From NCBI GenBank assembly GCA_930633495.1, contig CAKNFJ010000001.1, forward strand, positions 1,116,001 to 1,180,000: a stretch of DNA of 64,000 nt. Direction: 5' to 3'. Of the stretch, positions 54,858 to 63,316 are shown piece by piece (positions within the stretch are counted from its first letter, which is position 1; the number at the start of each line of letters is the position of its first letter). The notes below the pieces were generated by a model. That model saw nothing but the letters and a program-made list of their open reading frames with translations, made no database searches and was not told the DNA's origin. Both the position numbers and the translations under genes were made by a program. This DNA comes from Hyphomicrobiales bacterium (GTDB taxonomy: Bacteria > Pseudomonadota > Alphaproteobacteria > Rhizobiales > Beijerinckiaceae).

Positions 54858-56135
54858 ATGAAAATTCTTCTGATCGGTTCGGGCGGCCGCGAGCATGCGC
54901 TCGCCTGGGCGATTTCGGCCTCGCCGCTCTGCGACGCGCTGTTCATCGCGCCCGGCAATCCCGGCACGGCGCAATGCGGCGAGAACGTCGCGATCGATGT
55001 CGCCGACCATGCCGCCGTCGTCGCCTTCTGCCGCCTGCAGGGCATCGACCTCGTCGTCGTCGGGCCGGAAGGTCCGCTCGTCGCCGGCATCGCCGACGAC
55101 CTCCGTCAGGCCGGTTTCAAGGTCTTCGGCCCGTCGAAGGCCGCGGCCCAGCTCGAGGGCTCGAAGGGCTTCACCAAGGAGCTCTGCGCCGAATTCGACA
55201 TCCCGACCGCCGGCTTCGGCCGCTTCGGCGATGCCGCTTCCGCCAAGGCCTATGTCGCGGACACGGGCGCGCCGATCGTGATCAAGGCCGACGGGCTCGC
55301 CGCCGGCAAGGGCGTGATCATGGCCGAGACGCTGGATCAGGCGAACGAGGCCATCGACATGATGTTCTCGGGCAGCTTCGGCGCGGCCGGAGCCGAGGTC
55401 GTGGTCGAGGAATGGATGATCGGCGAGGAGGCGAGCTTCTTCGCGCTCTGCGACGGCAGCCATGCGCTGGCGCTCGCCTCGGCGCAGGATCACAAGCGCG
55501 TCGGCGACGGCGACACCGGCCCGAACACCGGCGGCATGGGTGCCTATTCGCCCGCCCCCGTCATGACGCCCGCCATGGAAGAGCGGGTGATGGCCGAGAT
55601 CATCCGGCCGACGCTCGCCGGCATGGCCAAGCGCGGCACGCCGTTCCAGGGCGTGCTCTTCGCCGGGCTGATGATCACGGCGCAGGGGCCGAAGCTGATC
55701 GAATACAACACCCGCTTCGGCGATCCCGAATGCGAGGTGCTGATGCCGCGCCTCAAGAGCGACATCGTGCCAGCGCTGCTCGCCGCCTGCGACGGCATCC
55801 TCGACACGGTCGATCTGCGCTGGCGCGACGAGGCGGCGCTGACCGTCGTGCTCGCGGCCAAGGGCTATCCGGCCAAGCCCGAAACCGGCAGCGTTATCCG
55901 CGGCATCGAGCAGGCCGAAGCGCTCGACGACGTCCTCGTCTTCCATGCCGGCACGAAGCTCAGCGGTGGCGACCTCGTCGCCAATGGCGGGCGCGTGCTC
56001 AACGTGGTCGCATTGGGCAAAAGCGTCGGCGAGGCGCAGGCGCGTGCTTATGAAGCGGTCGACAAGATCGACTGGCCCGGCGGCTTCTGCCGCCGCGATA
56101 TCGGCTGGCAGGCGGTGAAGCGCGAGCAAGGCTGA
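54858..56135 (+). CDS. purD: Phosphoribosylamine-glycine ligase
   Basis: A 425-residue ATP-grasp enzyme of purine synthesis joining phosphoribosylamine with glycine. Family marks: [15 protein letters not shown] at the N-terminus, [30 protein letters not shown] and the [19 protein letters not shown] motif. It uses glycine, linking it loosely to the gcv genes in the window. A hydrolase gene follows closely. Confidence 0.97.
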   Translation: MKILLIGSGGREHALAWAISASPLCDALFIAPGNPGTAQCGENVAIDVADHAAVVAFCRLQGIDLVVVGPEGPLVAGIADDLRQAGFKVFGPSKAAAQLEGSKGFTKELCAEFDIPTAGFGRFGDAASAKAYVADTGAPIVIKADGLAAGKGVIMAETLDQANEAIDMMFSGSFGAAGAEVVVEEWMIGEEASFFALCDGSHALALASAQDHKRVGDGDTGPNTGGMGAYSPAPVMTPAMEERVMAEIIRPTLAGMAKRGTPFQGVLFAGLMITAQGPKLIEYNTRFGDPECEVLMPRLKSDIVPALLAACDGILDTVDLRWRDEAALTVVLAAKGYPAKPETGSVIRGIEQAEALDDVLVFHAGTKLSGGDLVANGGRVLNVVALGKSVGEAQARAYEAVDKIDWPGGFCRRDIGWQAVKREQG

Positions 56136-56168
56136 CAGGACACCGTGGCCGGAGCTATGCTCAAGGCC

Positions 56169-57083
56169 ATGGCGAACATCGATAGTCTCTTCCCCGGCTT
56201 CAACGCGCATTGGATCGACGGCCCGGTCGGCAAGATCTTCGCGCGCGTCGGCGGCGAAGGCCCGCCGCTGGTGCTGATCCACGGCTTTCCGCAGACCCAT
56301 GCCGAATGGCACCGGCTCGCACCGGAGCTGGCCAAGACACACACCGTCGTCTGCCCGGATCTGCGCGGCTATGGCTGGTCGGCCGCACCGCATGGCGACG
56401 GCGGCAAGGAGACCTACAGCAAGCGCGGCATGGGCGAGGATATCGTCGCCGTGATGCAGGCGCTCGGCCATCTCCGCTTCGGCGTGATCGGTCATGACCG
56501 TGGCGCGCGCGTGGCCTATCGCCTCGCGCTCGACCATCCGGGCCGGGTCGAGCGGCTCGTCCTGCTCGACATCCTGCCGACCGTCTCGATGTGGGAAGGC
56601 ATGAACGCGGCGCGCGCCATGCAGGTGTATCACTGGACCTTCCTGGCCCAACCCGAGCCGATCCCTGAGAACCTGCTCAAGGCCGACCCCGTCGGCTGGC
56701 TCGACCGCACCATCGCGAGCTGGAGCCGCGCGAAGAATCTCGACCTGTTCGACCCGCTGGCGATGCAATCCTACGCGGAATCCTTCAGAGATCCGTCGCG
56801 CACCCATGCCGCCTGCGAGGATTATCGCGCCGGCGCCACCACCGATGTCGAGCACGACAAGGCCGATCTCGCCGCGGGCAAGCGCATCCTGTGCCCGACA
56901 CTGGCGCTCTGGGGCGACGCCGGCATCCCGGCCAAGGGGGCGAGCCCGCTCGAAATCTGGCGGAAGAGCTTCGCGCCGCAGGCCGAGGGCCAAGCGATCG
57001 ACAGTGGGCATTTCCTGCCGGAGGAGAACCCGCAGGCGACGCTCGCCGCGCTGAAGCCGTTCCTGGCCCAGGCCGCGGCCTGA
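56169..57083 (+). CDS. Fluoroacetate dehalogenase-like alpha/beta hydrolase
   Basis: A 304-residue hydrolase that aligns by eye, gap-free over most of its length, with the Rhodopseudomonas fluoroacetate dehalogenase. Counting from ATG 56169, the nucleophile is D110 with R111 and R114 (GHDRGARVAYRL), the fluoride pocket is H155/W156 (VYHWTF) with Y219 (EDYRAGA), W185 is kept, and the catalytic histidine is in SGHFLPEENP (H281). Having D rather than S as nucleophile marks a dehalogenase. Starts at 56145 (GTG) and 56157 are possible but break this numbering. The natural substrate is unproven. Confidence 0.85.
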   Translation: MANIDSLFPGFNAHWIDGPVGKIFARVGGEGPPLVLIHGFPQTHAEWHRLAPELAKTHTVVCPDLRGYGWSAAPHGDGGKETYSKRGMGEDIVAVMQALGHLRFGVIGHDRGARVAYRLALDHPGRVERLVLLDILPTVSMWEGMNAARAMQVYHWTFLAQPEPIPENLLKADPVGWLDRTIASWSRAKNLDLFDPLAMQSYAESFRDPSRTHAACEDYRAGATTDVEHDKADLAAGKRILCPTLALWGDAGIPAKGASPLEIWRKSFAPQAEGQAIDSGHFLPEENPQATLAALKPFLAQAAA

Positions 57084-57104
57084 GTCGGGGCACGGACCAG
57101 CCTT

Positions 57105-57980
57105 ATGACAGGGTCCCGCAGCGCCGCTCTCGTGCAGGGCGCCGGCGGCGTGCCCGACATCGCCCTCGTGCTCGGCGCCGGTGGGGCGCGCGGCCTCAGC
57201 CACATCGCCGTGCTCGAAGCCTTCGACGAACTCGGCATCAAGCCGACGCGGATTGCCGGCTGCTCGATCGGCGCCATCATCGGCGCGGCCTATGCCGCCG
57301 GGCTCTCCGGCCGCGATCTGCGCGAGCATGTGCTTTCAACCTTCCGCGACCGCGCGCCCACGATCGCGCGGCTGCTCGAAGCCCGCATCGGCCGGCTCTC
57401 CGACCTCGTGCGCGGCCTTGGCAACCCTGTCCTGATCGATGGCGAGCGACTGCTCGACCTGTTCTGGCCGGAGGCGGTGCCCGACCGTTTCGAGGAGCTC
57501 GCAATCCCCTTCTTCGCGGTGGCGGCCGATTATCACCGTCATGCGGAGGTCCTGCTGAGCGAAGGGCCGCTGACGCCGGCCGTCGCAGCCTCGCTTGCCG
57601 TTCCCGGATTGGTGCGTCCGGTCGCGCTCGGCGGGCGCGTGCTGATCGATGGCGGCGCCATTGATCCCCTGCCCTATCGGGACTTGCTGGTGCCCGGCCG
57701 CATCGTTGTCGCGATCGATGTCAGCGCCCCCACGACCGCGACGAGCGACACGCGCATTCCCGGCCCCATGGAGGCGATCGTCGGCGCCTCGCAGATCCTC
57801 ACCCGCACGCTGGTCCAGCGCATGGTCGAGCGTCAGCCGCCCGATATCCTGATCCGGGCGGGAGCCGACCGCATCGGTGGGCTCGACTTCTTCAAGGCGA
57901 CGGCGATCCTCGCGGCGGCCGAACCGATCAAGGACGAGGTCAAGCGAGCGCTGGAGCGGGCGCTTTCAGGCTCGGGCTGA
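57105..57980 (+). CDS. Patatin-like phospholipase family protein
   Basis: A 291-residue patatin-domain protein. The oxyanion loop is LVLGAGGARGLSHI, the nucleophile S54 sits in GCSIGA, and the catalytic aspartate in VLIDGGAIDPLPY. It resembles the RssA/YchK-type bacterial patatins; lipid substrate unknown and no signal peptide. The last 41 bases overlap the convergent ArsR-type regulator gene. Confidence 0.93.
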   Translation: MTGSRSAALVQGAGGVPDIALVLGAGGARGLSHIAVLEAFDELGIKPTRIAGCSIGAIIGAAYAAGLSGRDLREHVLSTFRDRAPTIARLLEARIGRLSDLVRGLGNPVLIDGERLLDLFWPEAVPDRFEELAIPFFAVAADYHRHAEVLLSEGPLTPAVAASLAVPGLVRPVALGGRVLIDGGAIDPLPYRDLLVPGRIVVAIDVSAPTTATSDTRIPGPMEAIVGASQILTRTLVQRMVERQPPDILIRAGADRIGGLDFFKATAILAAAEPIKDEVKRALERALSGSG

Positions 57981-58686
57981 CCGGCTCGGGAGCATCGCAA
58001 CGGAAGCCGGGAAGTGTGTTTTCCAGCACCGCCCGCCCTTCCTCGGTCAGGATGACGGCGCGGCTATCCCTGCGGCGGCGGACCCAATCCGTCTCGAAGC
58101 AGCGGCAGGCCAAGGCCGCGGCGAGATGGCCGGCGAGGTGCGGCCGGCGCTCGCTCCAGTCGAGGCAGGGCCGCAACGCCGCACGGCGGCTGCGGCCCTG
58201 GGCATCGGGATCGATACCAAGGGCCGAGAAGATCGCCTTGCCCGACGCCGCCAAGGCATAGCCACCCTCGCTGACCGCGAGATGGCCGCCAGCCATCAAT
58301 GCATCATGGATGCCGATGCCGAGCCGGCCGGCGAAATGATCGTAGCAGGTGCGCGCCTCGCTCAATTCCGCGCCGACGCGCGAAGGCAGGCGCCGGCTCG
58401 TTCCGTCCAGATTGGCCAGAACCATCAGCCCTTCGAGCGCCGTCGCGACCTCCGGCCCGGCGAGCCGGTAGTAGCGATGGCGCCCCTGCGCTGCCACGGC
58501 GATCAGCCCGCCCTGCATCAGCTTGGCGAGATGGCCGCTTGCCGTCTGCGGCGCGACGCCGGCAATCCAGGCGAGTTCCTTGGCCGTCAGCGCGCGCCCG
58601 TCCATCAGGGCGTGCAATATGTTGGCGCGGGCCGGATCGCCCATCAGATGGGCGATCTCCGCCAGGTAGGGGCCTTGTGCGTTCAT
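57940..58686 (-). CDS. ArsR-type winged-helix transcriptional regulator
   Basis: A 248-residue regulator. The N-terminal ~95 residues are an ArsR winged helix (IAHLMGDPARANILHALMDGRALTAKELAW...GHLAKLMQGGLIAVAAQGRHRYYRL); the C-terminal region is longer than in plain ArsR proteins and may form a second domain (SERRPHLAGHLAAALACRCFETDWVRR). It is divergent from a TSUP exporter gene, which it probably controls. ATG 58704 is an alternative start. Confidence 0.9.
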   Translation of the reverse strand: MNAQGPYLAEIAHLMGDPARANILHALMDGRALTAKELAWIAGVAPQTASGHLAKLMQGGLIAVAAQGRHRYYRLAGPEVATALEGLMVLANLDGTSRRLPSRVGAELSEARTCYDHFAGRLGIGIHDALMAGGHLAVSEGGYALAASGKAIFSALGIDPDAQGRSRRAALRPCLDWSERRPHLAGHLAAALACRCFETDWVRRRRDSRAVILTEEGRAVLENTLPGFRCDAPEPVSPSLKAPAPALA

Positions 58687-58791
58687 GGCCACATGATGCG
58701 CCATCGCCGCCCTATCGCAAGCAGGAACACTACGGCGCCGGCCGTAGCATCGGAGAGGGACAGCCGCGGCAGGCAATGGCACAAGCGGGAC

Positions 58792-59535
58792 ATGGACAAC
58801 ACGACCCTCATTTTCTTCGTCACCGCGACCTTCATGCTCGCCGGCTTCGTCAAAGGCGTGATCGGGCTGGGGCTGCCGACCATCGCGGTCGGTATCCTCG
58901 GCGTGGTGATGGCGCCGGCGCAGGCAGCGGCACTGCTGGTCGTGCCCAATCTCGTCACCAATGGCTGGCAGATCGCGACCGGTCCCAAGCTCGCCGCAAC
59001 GCTGAAGCGCCTCGGGCCGATGCTCGCCGCCATCTGCATCGGCACCTGGGCCGGCGCCGGCCTGCTGCAGCAGCAGAAGGACGGTACAGCGACGCTCTGG
59101 CTCGGTCTCGCGCTCGTGCTCTACGCGCTGGTTGGGCTGAAGGCGGCGAAGCTGCGTGTCCCGCCGCGTTGGGAGAGCTGGCTAGGGCCCCTCATCGGCG
59201 TGACGACCGGCGTCGTCACCGCGGCAACCGGCGTCTTCGTGCTGCCGGCAGTGCCCTATCTGCAAGCGCTCGGCTTCGACAAGGACGAGCTGGTGCAGGC
59301 GCTCGGCATCTCCTTCATCGTCTCGACGCTGGCGCTCTCCTTCGGCCTGATCGGCGCGGGCGCGCTCAACGGCACCGTCGCCTGGCAGTCGCTGCTCGCG
59401 CTCGTTCCCGCGCTCATCGGCATGGGCGCCGGCCAGTTCATCCGCGGCCGCATCTCGCCCACGACTTTCAAGGTCTGCTTCTTCGCCGGGCTGCTGGCGC
59501 TCGGCGCCTATCTCTGCTGGCGCAGCCTTGCATAA
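58792..59535 (+). CDS. TSUP family sulfite/sulfonate exporter (TauE/SafE-like)
   Basis: A 247-residue membrane protein with about eight helices of the TSUP (TauE/SafE) family: FMLAGFVKGVIGLGLPTIAVGIL at the N-terminus and the repeated half LIGVTTGVVTAATGVFVLPAVPYLQALG. Members export sulfite, sulfoacetate or other organic anions. It is divergent from the ArsR-type regulator, 105 bases apart. Confidence 0.91.
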   Translation: MDNTTLIFFVTATFMLAGFVKGVIGLGLPTIAVGILGVVMAPAQAAALLVVPNLVTNGWQIATGPKLAATLKRLGPMLAAICIGTWAGAGLLQQQKDGTATLWLGLALVLYALVGLKAAKLRVPPRWESWLGPLIGVTTGVVTAATGVFVLPAVPYLQALGFDKDELVQALGISFIVSTLALSFGLIGAGALNGTVAWQSLLALVPALIGMGAGQFIRGRISPTTFKVCFFAGLLALGAYLCWRSLA

Positions 59536-59639
59536 CGGCCCGCTTCTTGCTTAAGGACACGACGGGGGTACATCGTCGGTCTTAGCCAAGCGCTAACCAT
59601 ACGGGCGCAGCCTCGACCGGCCGCAACAGGAGCGCCTGC

Positions 59640-59891
59640 ATGGATGCCTTCACCATGGTCATCATGGCCTGCGTCACCGGCGAAGCACATTGCGCCACCC
59701 GCCGGATCAGCGAAATGGAGTTCACCTCCGTCCAGGCCTGCGAAGCGCGGATCGACGACGTCACCCGCTCGATGACCAAGGAATTCGGCAAGCGCCCGGA
59801 CTTCAAGGGCCGGCAAGTGACCTACGACGTCTCCTGCATGGACCGCGCCCAGCTCGCGCAGAAGTTCGGCATCAACTCGTCGGACACCTGA
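59640..59891 (+). CDS. Conserved hypothetical protein
   Basis: An 83-residue protein with three cysteines (MACVTGEAHCATRR, VQACEARIDD, DVSCMDRAQ), not membrane-anchored. Small proteins of this shape are found in Bosea-like genomes but have no assigned function. It is preceded by CAGGAG. It faces tadA convergently, 3 bases apart. Confidence 0.75.
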   Translation: MDAFTMVIMACVTGEAHCATRRISEMEFTSVQACEARIDDVTRSMTKEFGKRPDFKGRQVTYDVSCMDRAQLAQKFGINSSDT

Positions 59892-59894
59892 GGA

Positions 59895-60359
59895 TCAGCG
59901 ACGCTCGCGGAAGAAGTCCCGCAGCAGCGTCGCGGCTTCGGTCTCGCGCAACCCGCCATAGATTTCCGGCGCATGGTGGCAGGTCGGGCTCTCATAGAGC
60001 CTGACACCGTTCTCCACCGCGCCGCCCTTCGGATCGCCGGCGCCGAAATAGAGCCGCCTGATCCGGGAAAACGAGATCGCGGCAGCGCACATCGGGCAGG
60101 GCTCGAGCGTGACGTAGAGATCGCAGCCGATCAGCCGCTCGCTGCCGATCGTCTCGCAGGCGAGCCTGAGCGCCAGCATCTCGGCATGGGCGGTCGGGTC
60201 CTTCAGCTCCAGCGTGCGATTGCCGGCGCGGCCGAGGACAGCACCGTCGCGCACCACCACCGCCCCCACCGGCACCTCGCCGCGCAGCGCAGCCGCCTTC
60301 GCCTCGTCGAAGGCGAGCGCCATCGCGTCGAGCGCGGAGGGTGATTGCGGTTTCGACAT
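59895..60359 (-). CDS. tadA: tRNA adenosine(34) deaminase
   Basis: A 154-residue deaminase that converts A34 to inosine in tRNA-Arg. Zinc ligands H58 (with catalytic E60) in PTAHAEMLALR, and C88/C91 in TLEPCPMCAAAI; also the C-terminal GLRETEAATLLRDFF. ATG 60359 gives the family N-terminus; a longer frame upstream is not used. It is divergent from the pseudouridine synthase gene. Confidence 0.95.
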   Translation of the reverse strand: MSKPQSPSALDAMALAFDEAKAAALRGEVPVGAVVVRDGAVLGRAGNRTLELKDPTAHAEMLALRLACETIGSERLIGCDLYVTLEPCPMCAAAISFSRIRRLYFGAGDPKGGAVENGVRLYESPTCHHAPEIYGGLRETEAATLLRDFFRERR

Positions 60360-60422
60360 CGTGAACCCCAGCTTTGGCGCTCGCAGCAAGGGAAAGCCTC
60401 TGCTACAAGCGCCGGTCATAGA

Positions 60423-60468
60423 GCCGGATCCGATCAGGTTGAATCAACCTGATCGGTGAATCCGTCTC
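60423..60468. repeat. Bulged-hairpin repeat family F, copy 2
   Basis: GCCGGATCCG, then the perfect palindrome GATCAGGTTGAATCAACCTGATC overlapping, then GGTGAATCCGTCTC; 46 bases in total, the same as the copy at 28733-28778. GGAT/ATCC and CCG/CGG pair around a TGA bulge, extending the stem. It lies between tadA and the pseudouridine synthase. Confidence 0.75.
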
Positions 60469-60593
60469 TCAGATTATTGATAGAGACCGCGTTCTCCGAT
60501 CAGATTTGCAATCCGACCGGCGCGGGCTCTAGCGAATAAGCGAGCCTGGCCCTTCCCGCAAAGCGGTTGTGCTCGGCCGGCTCAGGAGCAGCC

Positions 60594-62747
60594 ATGAAAG
60601 ACGACGACAACAACAGAGGCCGCGGCCCACGCAAGGGCGGCGGCGGTGCCGGCGGCCGTGGCGGCGGCAAGGGCTTCGGCGGCAGGGACGGTGGCGGCAG
60701 GAGCTTCGGCAGCCGCTCCGGCGGCGAGGGCCGTGGCCCTGCCCGCGACGGCGAACGCAAGCCGTTCCGAAGCCGTTCGACCAGCGAGGACCGTCCCGCG
60801 CGGGACGGCGAGCGCAAGCCCTTCCGTGGCCATTCCGGTGGCGACGAGCGCCCCGCCCGTCGCTTCGAGCGGCCGGCCCGCGCCGAGGGCGAGGCCTCGC
60901 GCCCGCGCCGTTTCGACAGCGACAAGCCCGCCCGCTCCAGGGCCGAGGGCGAAGGCCGCGGTTTCCGCGAGCGTTCCGGCGAGGAGCGGCCGCGGCGCCC
61001 TGCACGCACGGGCGACCGTCCCTTTGCCGGCCGTGATAGGCCGCAAGGCGACAGGCCGCCGCGCGGCGAAGGCCGTGACGGCGAGAAGCGCTTTTCGCGC
61101 CCGCGCCCGCCCCGCTTCGAGGGTACCGGCGGCCATGAGGATCGGCCGCGCCGTCCGCGCGAGGCGGCGCCTGAGCGCAAGCTGATCACGGCCGACGAGC
61201 CGGAGCGCATCGCCAAGGTGATGGCACGGGCCGGCGTCGCCTCGCGCCGCGACAGCGAGGCGATGATCGCGGAAGGCCGCGTCAGCGTGAACGGCACGGT
61301 GCTGGAGAGCCCGGCCTTCGACGTGAAGCCGACCGACGTCGTGCTGATCGACGGCGAGCCGCTGCCGGCCCGCGAGCGCACGCGGCTCTGGCTCTACCAC
61401 AAGCCGCGCGGCGTGGTGACGACCAATTTCGACCCCGAAGGCCGGCCGACCGTCTTCGACGTGCTGCCGGAAGACCTGCCGCGCGTGCTCACCATCGGCC
61501 GGCTCGACATCAACACCGAAGGCCTGCTGCTGCTGACCAATGATGGCGGGCTCGCGCGCGTGCTGGAGCTGCCGGAGACCGGCTGGCTGCGCCGCTACCG
61601 TGTGCGCGCCTTCGGCGAGGTGACGCAGGACAGGCTCGACACGGTCAAGGACGGCGTCACCATCGACGGCATCCAGTACGGGCCGGTGATCGCCCGCTTC
61701 GAGCGCCAGCAGGGCTTCAACACCTGGCTGACAGTCGATCTGCGCGAGGGCAAGAACCGCGAGGTCAAGACCGTGCTCGAGCATCTCGGGCTGACGGTGA
61801 ACCGGCTGATCCGCATCTCCTTCGGTCCGTTCCAGCTCGGCGAGCTCGAAGAGGGCGAGGCCGACGAGATCCGCTCGCGCGTGCTGCAGGACCAGCTCGG
61901 CACCGAACTCGCCGCCAAGGCCGGCGCCGATTTCGAATCGCCGCGACGCGACGCCCTGCCCGCCGCCCCGCGCCTGGCTCCGGCCGGCGAGGATCGTCCG
62001 CGACGCCGCCGCGACGCTGCCGAAGACCAGCACGAGGCGCGCCGCGAGGCCGTGCGCGAGCTGCGCGGCGACAAGCCGTGGACCCGCACGGTCTGGCGCG
62101 ATGCCGAGACCGAGCCGCAGCGCGAACGCAAGGCCCCGCCGCGCCGCGGCGCCGATCCGAAGCTGGAGCGGCAGGAGCGCGAGGCCTCCGGCGAGATCAA
62201 GCGCCGCCGCGACACGCCGATCGCCGACCCCAAGGGCCGGCGGGTGCTGGTCGAGCGTGTCGGCGCCCCGGTGGTGGACGAACGCGCCGCTCCCGCCCGG
62301 GAGAGCAAGCGCAGGCCCGACCGCAAGCCGCGCCAGGAGCGCGGCGGCGATGAGGCGCGCGCACCGCGTTCCTTCGAGCGCTCCGGCGGCGATGAAAGGC
62401 CGGCGCGGCGCCCGCGCAGCGAGGCCGGCGGACGCGACAGAGGCGGTGATCGGCCGTGGGGGGATCGTGCGCCACGCGAGGACCGGCCCGACCGCGCACC
62501 GCGTGACGGCGCCGAGCGTACTGCCCGCCGCTTCAGCGAGCGTTCGGCCGAGGACAGGCCGCGCGGGCGCAGCTTCGGCGACAAGCCCGGCGGGAAAAGC
62601 TTCAGCGGCAAGAGCTTCGGCGCCCGCTCCTCGGACCGGCCGGCCGGTGGCGGACGTCCCTTCGGCGGCAAACCCGGCGGGCGACCGGGTGGCGGCAAGG
62701 GCCCGCGCCCCGGCGGCAGCGGCCCGCGTGGCGGCAAGCGCGGCTAA
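60594..62747 (+). CDS. RluB-type rRNA pseudouridine synthase with long disordered tails
   Basis: A 717-residue protein. The first ~200 residues are a low-complexity Arg/Gly/Asp/Glu tail with repeated GERKPFR and ERPARR units. An S4 domain (about 203-262: RIAKVMARAGVASRRDSEAMI) and a RsuA/RluB-type catalytic domain follow, with the catalytic aspartate D305 in GRLDINTEGLLLLTNDG and the C-terminal KNREVKTVLEHLGL. The last ~280 residues are again disordered, ending in Gly/Pro/Arg repeats. Typical RluB is ~290 residues. CAGGAG precedes the ATG at 60594. Confidence 0.92.
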   Translation: MKDDDNNRGRGPRKGGGGAGGRGGGKGFGGRDGGGRSFGSRSGGEGRGPARDGERKPFRSRSTSEDRPARDGERKPFRGHSGGDERPARRFERPARAEGEASRPRRFDSDKPARSRAEGEGRGFRERSGEERPRRPARTGDRPFAGRDRPQGDRPPRGEGRDGEKRFSRPRPPRFEGTGGHEDRPRRPREAAPERKLITADEPERIAKVMARAGVASRRDSEAMIAEGRVSVNGTVLESPAFDVKPTDVVLIDGEPLPARERTRLWLYHKPRGVVTTNFDPEGRPTVFDVLPEDLPRVLTIGRLDINTEGLLLLTNDGGLARVLELPETGWLRRYRVRAFGEVTQDRLDTVKDGVTIDGIQYGPVIARFERQQGFNTWLTVDLREGKNREVKTVLEHLGLTVNRLIRISFGPFQLGELEEGEADEIRSRVLQDQLGTELAAKAGADFESPRRDALPAAPRLAPAGEDRPRRRRDAAEDQHEARREAVRELRGDKPWTRTVWRDAETEPQRERKAPPRRGADPKLERQEREASGEIKRRRDTPIADPKGRRVLVERVGAPVVDERAAPARESKRRPDRKPRQERGGDEARAPRSFERSGGDERPARRPRSEAGGRDRGGDRPWGDRAPREDRPDRAPRDGAERTARRFSERSAEDRPRGRSFGDKPGGKSFSGKSFGARSSDRPAGGGRPFGGKPGGRPGGGKGPRPGGSGPRGGKRG

Positions 62748-62750
62748 GCG

Positions 62751-63311
62751 ATGCGGATCGTCGGCGGACGCCTGGGCGGCCGGCCTCTGGCCGGCCCGAA
62801 ACCGGGGATCGGCAGTATCCGGCCGACCTCGGACCGCCTGCGCGAATCCCTGTTCAACGTGCTTACCCATGCCTATGGCGATGCGGTGGAAGGCGCGCGC
62901 GTGCTCGACCTGTTCGCCGGCACGGGCGCACTCGGCTTCGAGGCCCTGTCGCGCGGAGCCGGCTTCGCGCTTCTGGTCGATGACGGCACGGAGGCACGCG
63001 GCATCATCCGCGAGAACCAGATGGCGCTCGGCCTCGCCGGCTTCAGCCGCATCTTCCGCCGCGACGCGACGAAACTTGGCCCCATCACAGGCATGGCACC
63101 GTTCGGCCTCGTCTTCTGCGACCCTCCCTATCGCAAGGGGCTGGGCGAGAAGGCGCTGCTTTCAGCCCGCGACGGCGGCTGGCTGGAGAGCGACGCGCTG
63201 ATCGTGCTGGAAGAGGCCGCCGATGCCGAGGTCAGCCTGCCCGAGGGCTTCGCGGAGCTGGAGCGGCGGGCTTACGGCGAGACGCAGGTCATCCTGCTGC
63301 AAGCGGCCTGA
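62751..63311 (+). CDS. rsmD: 16S rRNA (guanine-966-N2)-methyltransferase
   Basis: A 186-residue Rossmann methyltransferase. The SAM-binding region is VLDLFAGTGALGFEALSRG and the catalytic motif IV is VFCDPPYRKG, a classic N6/N2-methyltransferase NPPY-type motif. RsmD methylates G966 of 16S rRNA. It starts 3 bases after the pseudouridine synthase stop, a conserved pairing of two rRNA-modifying genes. Confidence 0.96.
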   Translation: MRIVGGRLGGRPLAGPKPGIGSIRPTSDRLRESLFNVLTHAYGDAVEGARVLDLFAGTGALGFEALSRGAGFALLVDDGTEARGIIRENQMALGLAGFSRIFRRDATKLGPITGMAPFGLVFCDPPYRKGLGEKALLSARDGGWLESDALIVLEEAADAEVSLPEGFAELERRAYGETQVILLQAA

Positions 63312-63316
63312 GCCGG

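Noticed and set aside
60594-61150. Repetitive DNA that could be taken for a CRISPR or tandem repeat array
   Set aside because: The repetition is of Arg/Gly/Asp codons within one open frame, without regular spacing or unique spacers.
60582-62870. A 762-codon open frame antisense to the pseudouridine synthase
   Set aside because: It mirrors the Arg/Gly-rich high-G+C codons of the real gene and has no recognisable domain or ribosome-binding site.
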